NCBI RefSeq assembly: GCF_003002065.1
Contig: NZ_PVZG01000025.1
Coordinates: 28,219-92,218, forward strand
DNA length: 64,000 nt
Direction: 5' to 3'
Source of the DNA: Pseudosporangium ferrugineum
GTDB lineage: Bacteria > Actinomycetota > Actinomycetes > Mycobacteriales > Micromonosporaceae
Below are positions 7,624 to 16,385 of this stretch, in pieces. The notes under the pieces are model-generated. The model saw only the letters and a program-made list of their open reading frames with translations. It searched no databases and was not told the DNA's origin. Position numbers and translations under genes: made by a program. How positions within the stretch are numbered: position 1 is the stretch's first letter; every line of letters begins with the position of its first letter.

Positions 7624-9387
7624 ATGGCGGAGATCGTGGGCGAGAGCCTGGTCAAGCGCTTGATCGCCTGGGGAGTGGACACCGTGTTCGGCCTGCCGGG
7701 CGACGGCATCAACGGGCTCATGGAAGGCTTCCGGAGGCACTCCGACAAGATCAACTTCATCCTCGTGCACCACGAGGAGGCCGCCGCCTTCATGGCGACC
7801 GGCTACGCGAAGGCCACGGGCAGGCTGGGGGTGTGCGCGGCGACGTCCGGTCCCGGCGCCATCCACCTGCTGAACGGCCTGTACGACGCCAAGCTCGACC
7901 ACATGCCCGTGCTGGCCATCACCGGCATGCAGGAGACGTCGGTGCTCGGCAGCCGCTACCAGCAGGAGGTGCACCTCGACCGGCTGTACCAGGACGTCGC
8001 CGAGTACAACCTGATGATCACCAACCCGCAGCAGGTCCCCGCCGTGGTCGACCTCGCGATCCGCAACGCGCTGGTCAAGCAGACCGTGTCTCATCTGACC
8101 TTCCCCACCGACATCCAGGTGGCGGAGATCGGCGAGGACCCGTACCGGCACGTCGGGCCAGGCCGGCCGCCGGCCAGCATGCCGTTCCTCGACCGGCCGC
8201 AGCTTCCGCCCGGCGAGAACGAGTTGCGGGCGGCCGCGGAGGTGCTGAACGCGGCGAAGAAGCCCGCGATCCTCGTCGGGATCGGCGCGAAGCATGCCCG
8301 CGACGAGGTCATCGCGGTAGCGGAGAAGCTCGGCGCCCCGGTCGTCAAGACCCTGCCCGGCAAGATGGTCGTTCCCGACGACCATCCGGTCACCACGGGC
8401 GGCCTCGGCCTGCTCGGCACCAAGCCGAGCGAGGAGGCGATGGAGGAGTGCGACACGCTGCTGATGGTCGGGACGTCGTTCCCGTACGGGAAGTATCTTC
8501 CCGAGCCCGGCAAGGTGAAGGTGGTGCAGATCGACTCCGACGCGACCCTGATCGGGCTGCGGCTGCCGGTGGACGCGCCGATCGCCGCGGACGCGAAGAA
8601 GGGTCTGCAGGGGTTGCTGCCGCTGCTGACCGGCGGGGACGGCTCGTTCCTGGCCAAGTACCGCAAGGAGATGGACTCCTGGCGCGCCGACATGACGGCC
8701 CTGCAGGACGAGAGCCGTGACCCGATCGCTCCGCAGTACGTGATGGGGGTGATCGACGAGCTCGCCGCGGACGACGCCATCCTCACGTGTGACTCGGGCA
8801 CGATCGCGACCTGGTCGGCGCGGCACTGGACGATCCGCGGCGGCCGGGAGTTCTACCTGTCCGGCAACCTCGCCACGATGGCGCCGGGGCTGCCGTACTC
8901 GATCGCGATGCAGCACGCCTTCCCGGGCCGGCAGGTGATCGCGTACGTCGGTGACGGTGGGTTCGCGATGCTGATGGCCGAGTTCCTGACCGCCGTGCGC
9001 CACGAGCTGCCCATCAAGGTCGTCGTCAACAACAACAATGCGTACGGGCAGATCCTCTGGGAGCAGATCATCCTGGGCTATCCCGAGTACGCCGTGCGGC
9101 ACCGGCAGCCCGAGGCCGACTTCTCCACGTGGGCGCGCGGCTGCGGGGCGTACGGCGCCAAGGTGAGCAAGCCCGGCGACGTCCGCAGCGCGATTGCGGA
9201 GGCGCTGGCACATCCCGGACCGGCGCTGGTGGACGTGGACGTGAACCCCAACGAGCCGCCGATGCCCGGCAAGATCAAGTACGAGCAGGCCAAGCACTTC
9301 ACCGAGGCGTTCCTGCGCGGCCAGCCGCACAAGATGGCGACGCTGAGCACCGTGGTCCGCGACAAGATCAACGAGCTGCGGGCATGA
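7624..9387 (+). CDS. thiamine pyrophosphate-requiring enzyme, pyruvate oxidase/dehydrogenase (quinone) type
   Basis: A 587-residue member of the PoxB/acetolactate synthase superfamily. Domain order is normal: N-terminal pyrimidine-binding domain with the catalytic glutamate in LVHHEEAAAFMATGYA, a central domain, and a C-terminal PP domain with the TPP/Mg2+ motif GDGGFAMLMAEF ending in VVNNN. Members of this group oxidise pyruvate to acetate and pass electrons to quinone or flavin, at the membrane surface. The ATG at 7624 follows a GAAAGGGA ribosome-binding site. Its stop overlaps the next start (ATGA at 9384-9387), so the two are translationally coupled. Substrate is inferred; related 2-oxoacids are possible. 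Confidence 0.85.
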   Translation: MAEIVGESLVKRLIAWGVDTVFGLPGDGINGLMEGFRRHSDKINFILVHHEEAAAFMATGYAKATGRLGVCAATSGPGAIHLLNGLYDAKLDHMPVLAITGMQETSVLGSRYQQEVHLDRLYQDVAEYNLMITNPQQVPAVVDLAIRNALVKQTVSHLTFPTDIQVAEIGEDPYRHVGPGRPPASMPFLDRPQLPPGENELRAAAEVLNAAKKPAILVGIGAKHARDEVIAVAEKLGAPVVKTLPGKMVVPDDHPVTTGGLGLLGTKPSEEAMEECDTLLMVGTSFPYGKYLPEPGKVKVVQIDSDATLIGLRLPVDAPIAADAKKGLQGLLPLLTGGDGSFLAKYRKEMDSWRADMTALQDESRDPIAPQYVMGVIDELAADDAILTCDSGTIATWSARHWTIRGGREFYLSGNLATMAPGLPYSIAMQHAFPGRQVIAYVGDGGFAMLMAEFLTAVRHELPIKVVVNNNNAYGQILWEQIILGYPEYAVRHRQPEADFSTWARGCGAYGAKVSKPGDVRSAIAEALAHPGPALVDVDVNPNEPPMPGKIKYEQAKHFTEAFLRGQPHKMATLSTVVRDKINELRA

Positions 9388-12300
9388 CCGCCGTCAAGCT
9401 CCCGGACCCGGTGGTGCGTGTTTCGCAGATCAGCGACATCGACGTCGCCGCGCTGGAACGGGACCTGGCGGCCGAGGTGGACGGCGAGGTCCGCTTCGAC
9501 GCCGGGTCCCGCTCGGCCTACTCCACCGACGCCTCCAACTACCGGCAGGTGCCGATCGGCGTGGTCGTACCCCGCACGGTCGAGGCCGGCGCCGCCGCGG
9601 TGGCCGTGTGCAGCCGGTACGGGGCTCCGATCACGTCCCGGGGCGGCGGCACGAGCCTGGCCGGCGAATGCACCAACGTCGCCGTGATCATCGACTGGTC
9701 GAAGTACTGCCACCGGCTGCTCGAGGTCGACGCCGAGAACCGGACCTGCCTCGTCGAGCCGGGCATCGTCCTCGACCTGCTCAACGACCAGCTCAAGGAC
9801 ACCGGCCTGGAGTTCGGCCCCGAGCCGGCCACGCACAATCACTGCACGCTCGGCGGGATGATCGGCAACAACTCGTGCGGCGCGACCGCCCAGCGCACGG
9901 GCAAGGTCGTCGACAACATCGTCGAGCTGGAGGTGCTGCTTTACGACGGCACCCGCATGTGGGTGGGGGAGACCCCGGACGACGAGTACGAGCACATCAT
10001 CGCCGCCGGCGGGCGGCCGGCGCAGATCTACCGTGAGCTGCGAGCCCTTCGAGACCGGTACCTGGCCCAGATCCGGACCCGGTACCCGAAGATCCCGCGC
10101 CGGGTCTCGGGCTACAACCTCGACAGCCTGCTGCCCGAGAAGAACTTCCACGTCGCGCAGGCTCTGGTCGGCACCGAGGGCACCTGCGTGACCGTCCTGC
10201 GAGCCCGGCTCAGGCTCGTGCCCATCGTCAAGGTCCGCGGCCTGGTGATGATCGGCTTCCCGGACGTCGGGGCCTCGGGCGACGCCGTGCCGGCCATCCT
10301 GCCGCACCGGCCGATCGCGCTCGAGGGCATCGAACACCACCTGATCCACTTCGAGCGGGAGAAGCACCTGCATCCCGGCGCGCTCGACCTGTTGCCGGAC
10401 GGACGGGCGTACCTGATGGTGCAGATGGGTGGCGACACCAAGGACGAGGTCGACGCCGCCGCGGACCGGATGCTCGCCGCCCTGGACCTCGACCGCAACG
10501 ACCGGCGGGTCGCCTTCTTCGACGACGAGCGGCACCAGAGGCAGCTGTGGCTCGTCCGGGAATCGGGGTTGGGCGCCACCGCGCGCGTGCCCGGGCTGCC
10601 CGACACCTGGCCCGGCTGGGAGGACTCCGCCGTCAGCCCCGACGACCTCGGCGACTACCTGCGCGATCTGCAGGCGCTGTTCGACGACTACGGGTACGGC
10701 CAGACCTCCCTGTACGGCCACTTCGGCCAGGGCTGCGTCCACTGCCGCATCCCGTTCGACCTGACCAGCAGCGACGGCGTCGCGACGTTCCGGTCGTTCA
10801 TCGAGCGCGCCGCCGACCTGGTGGTGCGCTACGGCGGGTCGTTCTCCGGCGAGCACGGGGACGGGCAGGCCCGTGGCGAGCTGCTGCCGAAGATGTTCGG
10901 CGACGACCTGGCACGCGCCTTCGGGCAGTTCAAGGCGATCTTCGACCCCACCGACCGGATGAACCCCGGCAAGGTGACCGCCCCCAACCCGCTGGACGGT
11001 CAGCTGCGCTTGGGGGTGGACTACAACCACGGCGACGTGGCCACAACCTTTCAGTACCCGAACGACGAAGGAAGCTTCGACCGGGCGGTGCTGCGCTGTG
11101 TGGGCGTCGGACGCTGCCGCCGGCACGAGGGTGGCGTGATGTGCCCTTCGTACATGGCGACCCACGAGGAGGAACACTCCACCCGGGGGCGGGCGCGGTT
11201 GCTGTTCGAGATGCTGGACGGCACCGCACGCGGCGGCGCGATCGCCGACGGATGGCGCTCCGACGCCGTCAAGGACGCCCTCGACCTGTGCCTGGCCTGC
11301 AAGGGCTGCAAGGCCGACTGCCCGGTCAACGTGGACATGGCCACGTACAAGGCCGAGTTCCTGTCCCACCACTACGAGGGCCGGCTGCGCCCCCGGGCGC
11401 ACTACTCGATGGGATGGCTGCCGGTGGCCGCGGCCGCCGTGGCCGCCACCGCGCCGCGCCTGGTCAATCTGCTCTCGCAGGCGCCCGGGCTGGCATGGGT
11501 GGCGAAGAAGGCAGCCGGGGCGGACACGCGGCGAGAGGTGCCGGTCTTCGCCGCGGAGACGTTCCAGCAATGGTTCGCCCACCGGACGCCCCGCGGCAAC
11601 GGCGAGCGCGGTGAGGTGGTGCTGTGGCCGGACACGTTCACCAACCACTTCGACCCCGGCATCGCGCGAGCCGCCGTGCGCGTCGTCGAGGACGCCGGAT
11701 GGCGGGTGGTCGTACCCGATCAGAAGGTGTGCTGCGGGCTCACCTGGATCTCCACCGGGCAGCTCGACGTCGCCAAGCGGGTGCTGATGCGTACGGTCGA
11801 CATCCTGCGCCCCCACTTGCGCGCCGGGAGCCTGATTCTCGGTCTGGAGCCCAGCTGCACCGCGGTGTTCCGCGGCGACGCCGAGGAGCTGTTCCCGCAC
11901 GATCAGGACGTGGAACGGCTGCGCCGGCAGACGGTCACGCTCGCCGAACTGCTCACCGCGCACACTCCCGGCTGGCAAGCGCCCCGTGTGAGCCGTAAGG
12001 CGCACATCCAGACACACTGCCACCACCACGCGATCATGGGGTACGAGGCCGACACACAGCTGCTGGCCGACGCAGGCGTCGACGCCGACGTCCTCGACTC
12101 CGGGTGCTGCGGGCTGGCCGGCAACTTCGGCTTCGAGGAGGGCCACTACGAGGTCTCGGAGGCCTGCGCCGAACGGGTGCTGCTGCCCGCCGTACGCGAC
12201 GCCGCGCCCACCGACGTGATCCTCGCCGACGGGTTCAGTTGCCGTACCCAGGTCGACCAGAGCGACTCCGGCGGCCGCCGCGGCGTGCACCTCGCCGAGC

Positions 12301-12467
12301 TGCTGAGCGCTGGGCTCGACGGCGACGACGGCACCGGCGTACCGGAGAAACGGTGGGCGGACCGCCCGAAGGCGCCGTCGCGTCCGGCGCGCTTCCTGAG
12401 CACCGCCGCAGTCGCGGGTGCCCTGGTCGCCGCGGCCGGATACGGAGCGCGGCGATGGTTACGCTGA
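9384..12467 (+). CDS. FAD-linked 2-hydroxyacid dehydrogenase fused to Fe-S/CCG domains (GlcD-GlcF type)
   Basis: A 1027-residue fusion. The N-terminal half is an FAD-linked oxidase: the FAD loop is near SRGGGTSLAGE, followed by the substrate domain containing SGEHGDGQARGELLP. The second half has two ferredoxin-type motifs (CVGVGRCRRHEGGVMCP and CLACKGCKADCP) and two CCG motifs (CCGLTW and CCGLAGNFG), as in GlcF and LldE. Such enzymes oxidise D-lactate, glycolate or D-2-hydroxyglutarate and feed electrons to the quinone pool. The last 28 residues (LSTAAVAGALVAAAGYGARRW) look like a membrane anchor, which is unusual for the family. The start overlaps the previous stop and the end overlaps the next gene by 13 nt. 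Confidence 0.9.
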   Translation: MTAVKLPDPVVRVSQISDIDVAALERDLAAEVDGEVRFDAGSRSAYSTDASNYRQVPIGVVVPRTVEAGAAAVAVCSRYGAPITSRGGGTSLAGECTNVAVIIDWSKYCHRLLEVDAENRTCLVEPGIVLDLLNDQLKDTGLEFGPEPATHNHCTLGGMIGNNSCGATAQRTGKVVDNIVELEVLLYDGTRMWVGETPDDEYEHIIAAGGRPAQIYRELRALRDRYLAQIRTRYPKIPRRVSGYNLDSLLPEKNFHVAQALVGTEGTCVTVLRARLRLVPIVKVRGLVMIGFPDVGASGDAVPAILPHRPIALEGIEHHLIHFEREKHLHPGALDLLPDGRAYLMVQMGGDTKDEVDAAADRMLAALDLDRNDRRVAFFDDERHQRQLWLVRESGLGATARVPGLPDTWPGWEDSAVSPDDLGDYLRDLQALFDDYGYGQTSLYGHFGQGCVHCRIPFDLTSSDGVATFRSFIERAADLVVRYGGSFSGEHGDGQARGELLPKMFGDDLARAFGQFKAIFDPTDRMNPGKVTAPNPLDGQLRLGVDYNHGDVATTFQYPNDEGSFDRAVLRCVGVGRCRRHEGGVMCPSYMATHEEEHSTRGRARLLFEMLDGTARGGAIADGWRSDAVKDALDLCLACKGCKADCPVNVDMATYKAEFLSHHYEGRLRPRAHYSMGWLPVAAAAVAATAPRLVNLLSQAPGLAWVAKKAAGADTRREVPVFAAETFQQWFAHRTPRGNGERGEVVLWPDTFTNHFDPGIARAAVRVVEDAGWRVVVPDQKVCCGLTWISTGQLDVAKRVLMRTVDILRPHLRAGSLILGLEPSCTAVFRGDAEELFPHDQDVERLRRQTVTLAELLTAHTPGWQAPRVSRKAHIQTHCHHHAIMGYEADTQLLADAGVDADVLDSGCCGLAGNFGFEEGHYEVSEACAERVLLPAVRDAAPTDVILADGFSCRTQVDQSDSGGRRGVHLAELLSAGLDGDDGTGVPEKRWADRPKAPSRPARFLSTAAVAGALVAAAGYGARRWLR

Positions 12468-13534
12468 CGACCTCCGCGTACACCGTCCCCACCGACGCAC
12501 CCGAGGGCGACGGGACGATGACGTGGACCAGCACCACGCTGGTGCTGGTCCAGGCGAGCGACGGCGAGACCACCGGTCTGGGATGGACGTACGGTCCGCC
12601 GGAGGCCGCCCGGGTGGTGACCGGCATGCTCGCCGACGTGGTCGCCGACATCGACCCGGACGACATCCCGGCGGCGTGGGCGGCGATGCAGCGGCGGCTG
12701 CGCAACGCCGGGCGCCCCGGCATCGGCGGGCTCGCGCTCTCGGCCGCCGACAACGCGCTGTGGGACCTCAAGGCCCGCCGTCACGGTCTGCCCCTGGCCC
12801 GGCTGCTCGGCGCGGCGCGGCCTGCGGTCCCGGTCTACGGCAGCGGCGGGTTCACCACGTACGACGCCGAGCGGCAGCACGCCCAGCTCGCCCGTTGGGT
12901 GCATGAGCAGGGCATCCCCCGGGTGAAGATCAAGATCGGGGAGTCCTGGGGTGGCGACGTGGACCGGGACCTGGCCCGCATGACGGCGGCCCGCAAGACC
13001 GTCGGCGACGCCGAGCTGTTCGTCGACGCCAACGGCGGGTACCAGCGCAAGCAGGCGGTCCGGGTGATGCACGCGGCCGGCGAGCTCGACGTGCGCTGGT
13101 ACGAGGAGCCGGTCAGCTCCGACGACCTGCCGGGCCTCGGGCTGGTCCGCGACGCCGTCGAGCCGGACGTGGCGGCGGGGGAGTACGGCTGGGATCTCGT
13201 CTACTTCGCTCGCATGGCGCCGTACGTGGACTGCTTGCAGATCGACGTCACCCGTTGCGGTGGCATCACCGAATTCCTGCGCGCGGCCGCCGTCGCCGCG
13301 GCGCACGGACTCGAGGTGTCCGGGCACTGCGCACCGCATCAGCACCTGGCCGTGGCCGCCGCGACGCCGAACCTTCGGCATCTCGAATGGTTCCACGACC
13401 ACGTCCGCATCGAGCGGATGCTCTTCGCCGGGGCGGTCGACGCCGATGGCGGCACGGCGCCGGTCAACCGGGACGCGCCCGGCAACGGCCTGACGTTCCG
13501 CCACGGCGACGCCGAGCGGTGGCGCTCGGCGTAG
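12455..13534 (+). CDS. enolase-superfamily (mandelate racemase/sugar-acid dehydratase-like) protein
   Basis: A 359-residue enolase-superfamily enzyme. The barrel carries the KxK base motif in RVKIKIGESWGGD, the metal ligand in FVDANGGYQ, a second ligand in WYEEPVSSDDL, and a C-terminal histidine in SGHCAPHQHLAVA. The family removes protons next to carboxylates; many members dehydrate sugar acids such as gluconate or galactonate. The start overlaps the previous gene by 13 nt, so it belongs to that operon. With a glucose dehydrogenase-like gene and a sugar porter nearby, a sugar-acid dehydratase is a reasonable guess, but substrate cannot be read from sequence. Confidence 0.85.
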   Translation: MVTLTTSAYTVPTDAPEGDGTMTWTSTTLVLVQASDGETTGLGWTYGPPEAARVVTGMLADVVADIDPDDIPAAWAAMQRRLRNAGRPGIGGLALSAADNALWDLKARRHGLPLARLLGAARPAVPVYGSGGFTTYDAERQHAQLARWVHEQGIPRVKIKIGESWGGDVDRDLARMTAARKTVGDAELFVDANGGYQRKQAVRVMHAAGELDVRWYEEPVSSDDLPGLGLVRDAVEPDVAAGEYGWDLVYFARMAPYVDCLQIDVTRCGGITEFLRAAAVAAAHGLEVSGHCAPHQHLAVAAATPNLRHLEWFHDHVRIERMLFAGAVDADGGTAPVNRDAPGNGLTFRHGDAERWRSA

Positions 13535-13591
13535 CGAACGGCGGATCCGTTGTCCTGGTCGGCCCCACGCCGGAACCCGCGCCGTCCGGGC

Positions 13592-13616
13592 GTTTGGCCG
13601 GCTCGTGGCCGGGGGA
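13592..13616 (+). promoter_or_regulatory. SigB/SigF-like promoter for the MFS gene
   Basis: GTTT at 13592-13595 and GGGGA at 13612-13616, 16 nt apart, lie 32 nt before the ATG at 13649. The -10 departs from GGGTA at one base, so support is weaker than for the other copies. Confidence 0.45.
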
Positions 13617-13648
13617 GGACACGCGGGCCGCGACGAAAGGGGCCGACG

Positions 13649-15046
13649 ATGCTGACCTTCCTGCGGGAGCTCCGGGCCAACGGCGTGGTGACCAGGGTGG
13701 CCGCCATCGCGGCGATCGGTGGCTTCCTGTTCGGCTACGACACCGGCGTCATCTCGGGCGCCTTGCTGTACATCAAGCGGGACTTCGACGCGAGCTCGTT
13801 CCAGCAGGAGGCGATCGTCTCGGTGCTGCTGCTCGGCGCGGCCGCCGGTGCGCTGCTGTCCGGCTGGCTGACCGACAGGATCGGCCGGAAATGGACCAAG
13901 GTGATCTCGGGTTCGGTGTACGTCATCGGCGCCCTGGGATGCGCGTTCGCCGTGAACGCCCCGATGCTGATCGGCGCCCGCGCCGTGCTGGGCTTCGCCG
14001 TCGGTACGGCGTCGTTCGTCAGTCCCATGTACATCTCGGAGGTGGCCCCGCCCAAGGCGCGGGGCGGCCTCACCTCCTTCAACCAGCTCGCCGTCACCAC
14101 GGGCATCGCGGTGGCGTACCTGGTGAACTACTTCTTCAAGGACGTCTCCGGCGACTGGCGGTGGATGCTGGGCATCGCGGTGATACCCGGTGCCGCCCTC
14201 GCCGTCGGCATGCTGACCGTTCCGCGTACGCCGCGCTGGCTGATGGAACAGGGCCAGGACGACAACGCCCGCAAGGCGCTGGAGAGGCTGCGCGAGGGCA
14301 CGGACACCGACATCGGCGAGGAACTCGATCAGATCCGCGACAGCTCCCAGGAGGCGCGGCAGACGTCGATGCGTGACCTGGTCCGGCGACCGGTGCGCAC
14401 CCTGCTGATGGTCGGACTGGGGCTGGCCCTGTTCCAGCAGATCGTCGGCGTCAACACCGTCATCTACTACGCACCCACCATCCTTCAGCAGACGGGCCTC
14501 GGCGCCGGCAACGCGATCACCCAGACCCTGACCGTGGGCCTGACCAACGTGGTCTTCACCGTGGTCGCGATTCTGCTGCTCGACAAGGTGGGACGCCGCC
14601 CGCTGCTCATCATCGGGACCGTCGTGGCGGGAATCGCGCTGCTGGGACTGGCCGCGTACTTCGGCTTTTCCGGCCTGCAGGACAGCGCGCCGTGGCTGGC
14701 CCTGGTCTCGCTGCTGGTGTTCATCGCCGGGTACGCCGTCGGCCTGGGCCCGGTCTTCTGGCTGATGATCAGCGAGATCTTCCCGCAGCGGCTGCGCAGC
14801 AGAGCGATGAGCCTCACGACTGTGACCAACTGGCTCGCCAACTTCGCCGTCTCCGCCACGTTCCTCACCCTCGCCGGCGCCATCACGCGCCAGGGGATCT
14901 TCCTGGTGTACGCCGTCATGGCGGCGGTCGCGGTGGCCTTCTTCGCCTGGCGCGTACCGGAGACCAAGGGGCGTTCGCTGGAGGAGATCCAACGCGATGC
15001 GGGCGCGGACCAGGGCGAAGCCGAGCCCGCGAAAGCCGGCCGTTGA
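13649..15046 (+). CDS. sugar porter family MFS transporter
   Basis: A 465-residue, 12-helix sugar:proton symporter. Signature motifs are present in order: GYDTGVISGALLY in helix 1, DRIGRKW in the 2-3 loop, QQIVGVNTVIYYAPTI in helix 7, GLGPVFWLMISEIFPQRLRSRA in helix 10 and PETKGRSLEEIQ at the end. The family usually takes up hexoses or pentoses. The ATG at 13649 follows a GAAAGGGG ribosome-binding site. It lies 114 nt after the enolase-superfamily gene with its own promoter-like element, and may bring in the sugar used by the neighbouring enzymes. Confidence 0.93.
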   Translation: MLTFLRELRANGVVTRVAAIAAIGGFLFGYDTGVISGALLYIKRDFDASSFQQEAIVSVLLLGAAAGALLSGWLTDRIGRKWTKVISGSVYVIGALGCAFAVNAPMLIGARAVLGFAVGTASFVSPMYISEVAPPKARGGLTSFNQLAVTTGIAVAYLVNYFFKDVSGDWRWMLGIAVIPGAALAVGMLTVPRTPRWLMEQGQDDNARKALERLREGTDTDIGEELDQIRDSSQEARQTSMRDLVRRPVRTLLMVGLGLALFQQIVGVNTVIYYAPTILQQTGLGAGNAITQTLTVGLTNVVFTVVAILLLDKVGRRPLLIIGTVVAGIALLGLAAYFGFSGLQDSAPWLALVSLLVFIAGYAVGLGPVFWLMISEIFPQRLRSRAMSLTTVTNWLANFAVSATFLTLAGAITRQGIFLVYAVMAAVAVAFFAWRVPETKGRSLEEIQRDAGADQGEAEPAKAGR

Positions 15047-15106
15047 CCGCTGCCGGAGCCGGCCGCGAGGAATGCCCACCCGATCTCGCTCAGAGCGGAG
15101 ACCGTC

Positions 15107-16309
15107 TTGCTGCTGCTCGTGTTCGCCGGGGTGCTGCTCCTGGCCGTCCTGGTGTCCGCGCTGGCCAAGCGCACGATCCTGTCCACGGCGGTGTTGTTCC
15201 TGGTGGCCGGCTTCGTGCTCGGCGAGGACACGACCGGCGTCCTGAACCTGCACCCCGACTCGCCGATCGTGGGTACGCTCGCCGAGCTCGCCTTGTTCGC
15301 GGTGCTGTTCACCGACGGCATGCGGGTCGGCTGGGGCGATCTGCGCAGCGCGTGGAAGCTGCCGGGCCGGGCCCTGGGCTGGGGACTGCCGCTGACCCTG
15401 CTGGTCACGGCGCTGGCGGCGCACTGGCTCGTCGGCCTGCCCTGGCCCGAGGCGTTCCTCATCGGCGCGATCCTGAGCCCCACCGACCCGGTGTTCGCGT
15501 CCGCGCTCGTCGGCAACGACAAGGTGCCGGGACGGCTGCGGCACCTGCTCAACGTCGAGTCCGGGGTCAACGACGGCCTGGCGCTGCCCTTCGTCATCGT
15601 GTTCCTGGCGCTGGCAGCGGGGTCGGACGATCTGCACCTGGCGCATCTCGGCCTCGAGGTGGTCGGCGGCATCGCGATCGGCGTGATGGTCCCGATGGCC
15701 GCGATCATGCTCGAGCGGTCCCGGCTCTTCGCCGCCTCGTCGGCGTACGAGCCGCTCAACGGCGTGGCCATCGGCCTGCTGGTCCTCGCGCTCGCCCAGG
15801 TCACCCATGCCAACCTGTTCCTCGCGGGGTTCGCCGGCGGCATCACCGTGGCGACGTGCGGACCGGGGCAGCGACAGGCGTTCGCGCAGTTCGGCGAGAA
15901 TGTCGCCGAGCTGCTCAAGCTCGCCGCGCTGCTGGTCTTCGGTGCGCTGATCTCGGCCGAGTTCCTGGACGACATCTCCTGGCAAGGCTGGGTGTTCGCC
16001 TTCCTCGCGCTGTTCCTCGCCCGCCCGGTGGCGCTGTGGGTGTCGTTCCGGGGCTCCGGGCTGGACATGCGGGAGCAAGCCGCCGCCATGTGGTTCGGGC
16101 CGAAGGGCTTCGCCTCGGTCGTCTACGGCCTGCTGGTGCTGGAATCGGGCATCGCGCAGGCGAACGAGATCTTCCATCTCGTGGCGCTGACCATCGTGGT
16201 GTCCATCGTGCTGCACTCCTCCACCGACGTGGTGGTGGCACGGGAGTTCGACTCGGAGGTGGAGACACCGACCTGGCACGGGATGCTGCACCGCGGCGGG
16301 CGGACCTGA
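15107..16309 (+). CDS. cation:proton antiporter, CPA1/NhaP-like
   Basis: A 400-residue membrane protein of the sodium(potassium)/proton exchanger family. The motif LSPTDPVFASALVGND and the ND pair in VESGVNDGLALP identify the CPA1 type, where Asn-Asp replaces the Asp-Asp of CPA2. The start is a TTG at 15107 preceded by AGCGGAGA; no in-frame ATG fits the first helix better. There is no C-terminal TrkA domain, so regulation is probably not nucleotide-based. It likely contributes to pH or salt homeostasis. Confidence 0.88.
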   Translation: MLLLVFAGVLLLAVLVSALAKRTILSTAVLFLVAGFVLGEDTTGVLNLHPDSPIVGTLAELALFAVLFTDGMRVGWGDLRSAWKLPGRALGWGLPLTLLVTALAAHWLVGLPWPEAFLIGAILSPTDPVFASALVGNDKVPGRLRHLLNVESGVNDGLALPFVIVFLALAAGSDDLHLAHLGLEVVGGIAIGVMVPMAAIMLERSRLFAASSAYEPLNGVAIGLLVLALAQVTHANLFLAGFAGGITVATCGPGQRQAFAQFGENVAELLKLAALLVFGALISAEFLDDISWQGWVFAFLALFLARPVALWVSFRGSGLDMREQAAAMWFGPKGFASVVYGLLVLESGIAQANEIFHLVALTIVVSIVLHSSTDVVVAREFDSEVETPTWHGMLHRGGRT

Positions 16310-16321
16310 AAGCCGCTCCGC

Positions 16322-16345
16322 GTTTCCGCGTTCCGCGGCGGGGTA
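16322..16345 (+). promoter_or_regulatory. SigB/SigF-type promoter for the NDH-2 gene
   Basis: GTTT at 16322-16325 and GGGTA at 16341-16345 with a 15-nt spacer, 40 nt upstream of the ATG at 16386. This is an exact match to the pattern shared across the window. Confidence 0.65.
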
Positions 16346-16385
16346 GGCGCGGGGTCGTCATGACCGGTACGGGAAGGGGCGTCGG

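Noticed and set aside
9078..12290. A 1070-codon minus-strand open frame over the FAD/Fe-S dehydrogenase
   Set aside because: Antisense to a gene with complete FAD and Fe-S motifs; its own composition is not protein-like.
12146..16291. A 1381-codon open frame on the minus strand across the sugar porter, antiporter and enolase-family genes
   Set aside because: It is antisense to several well-supported genes, rich in histidine, glutamine, arginine and aspartate as expected for the reverse frame of GC-rich genes, and has no recognisable domain.
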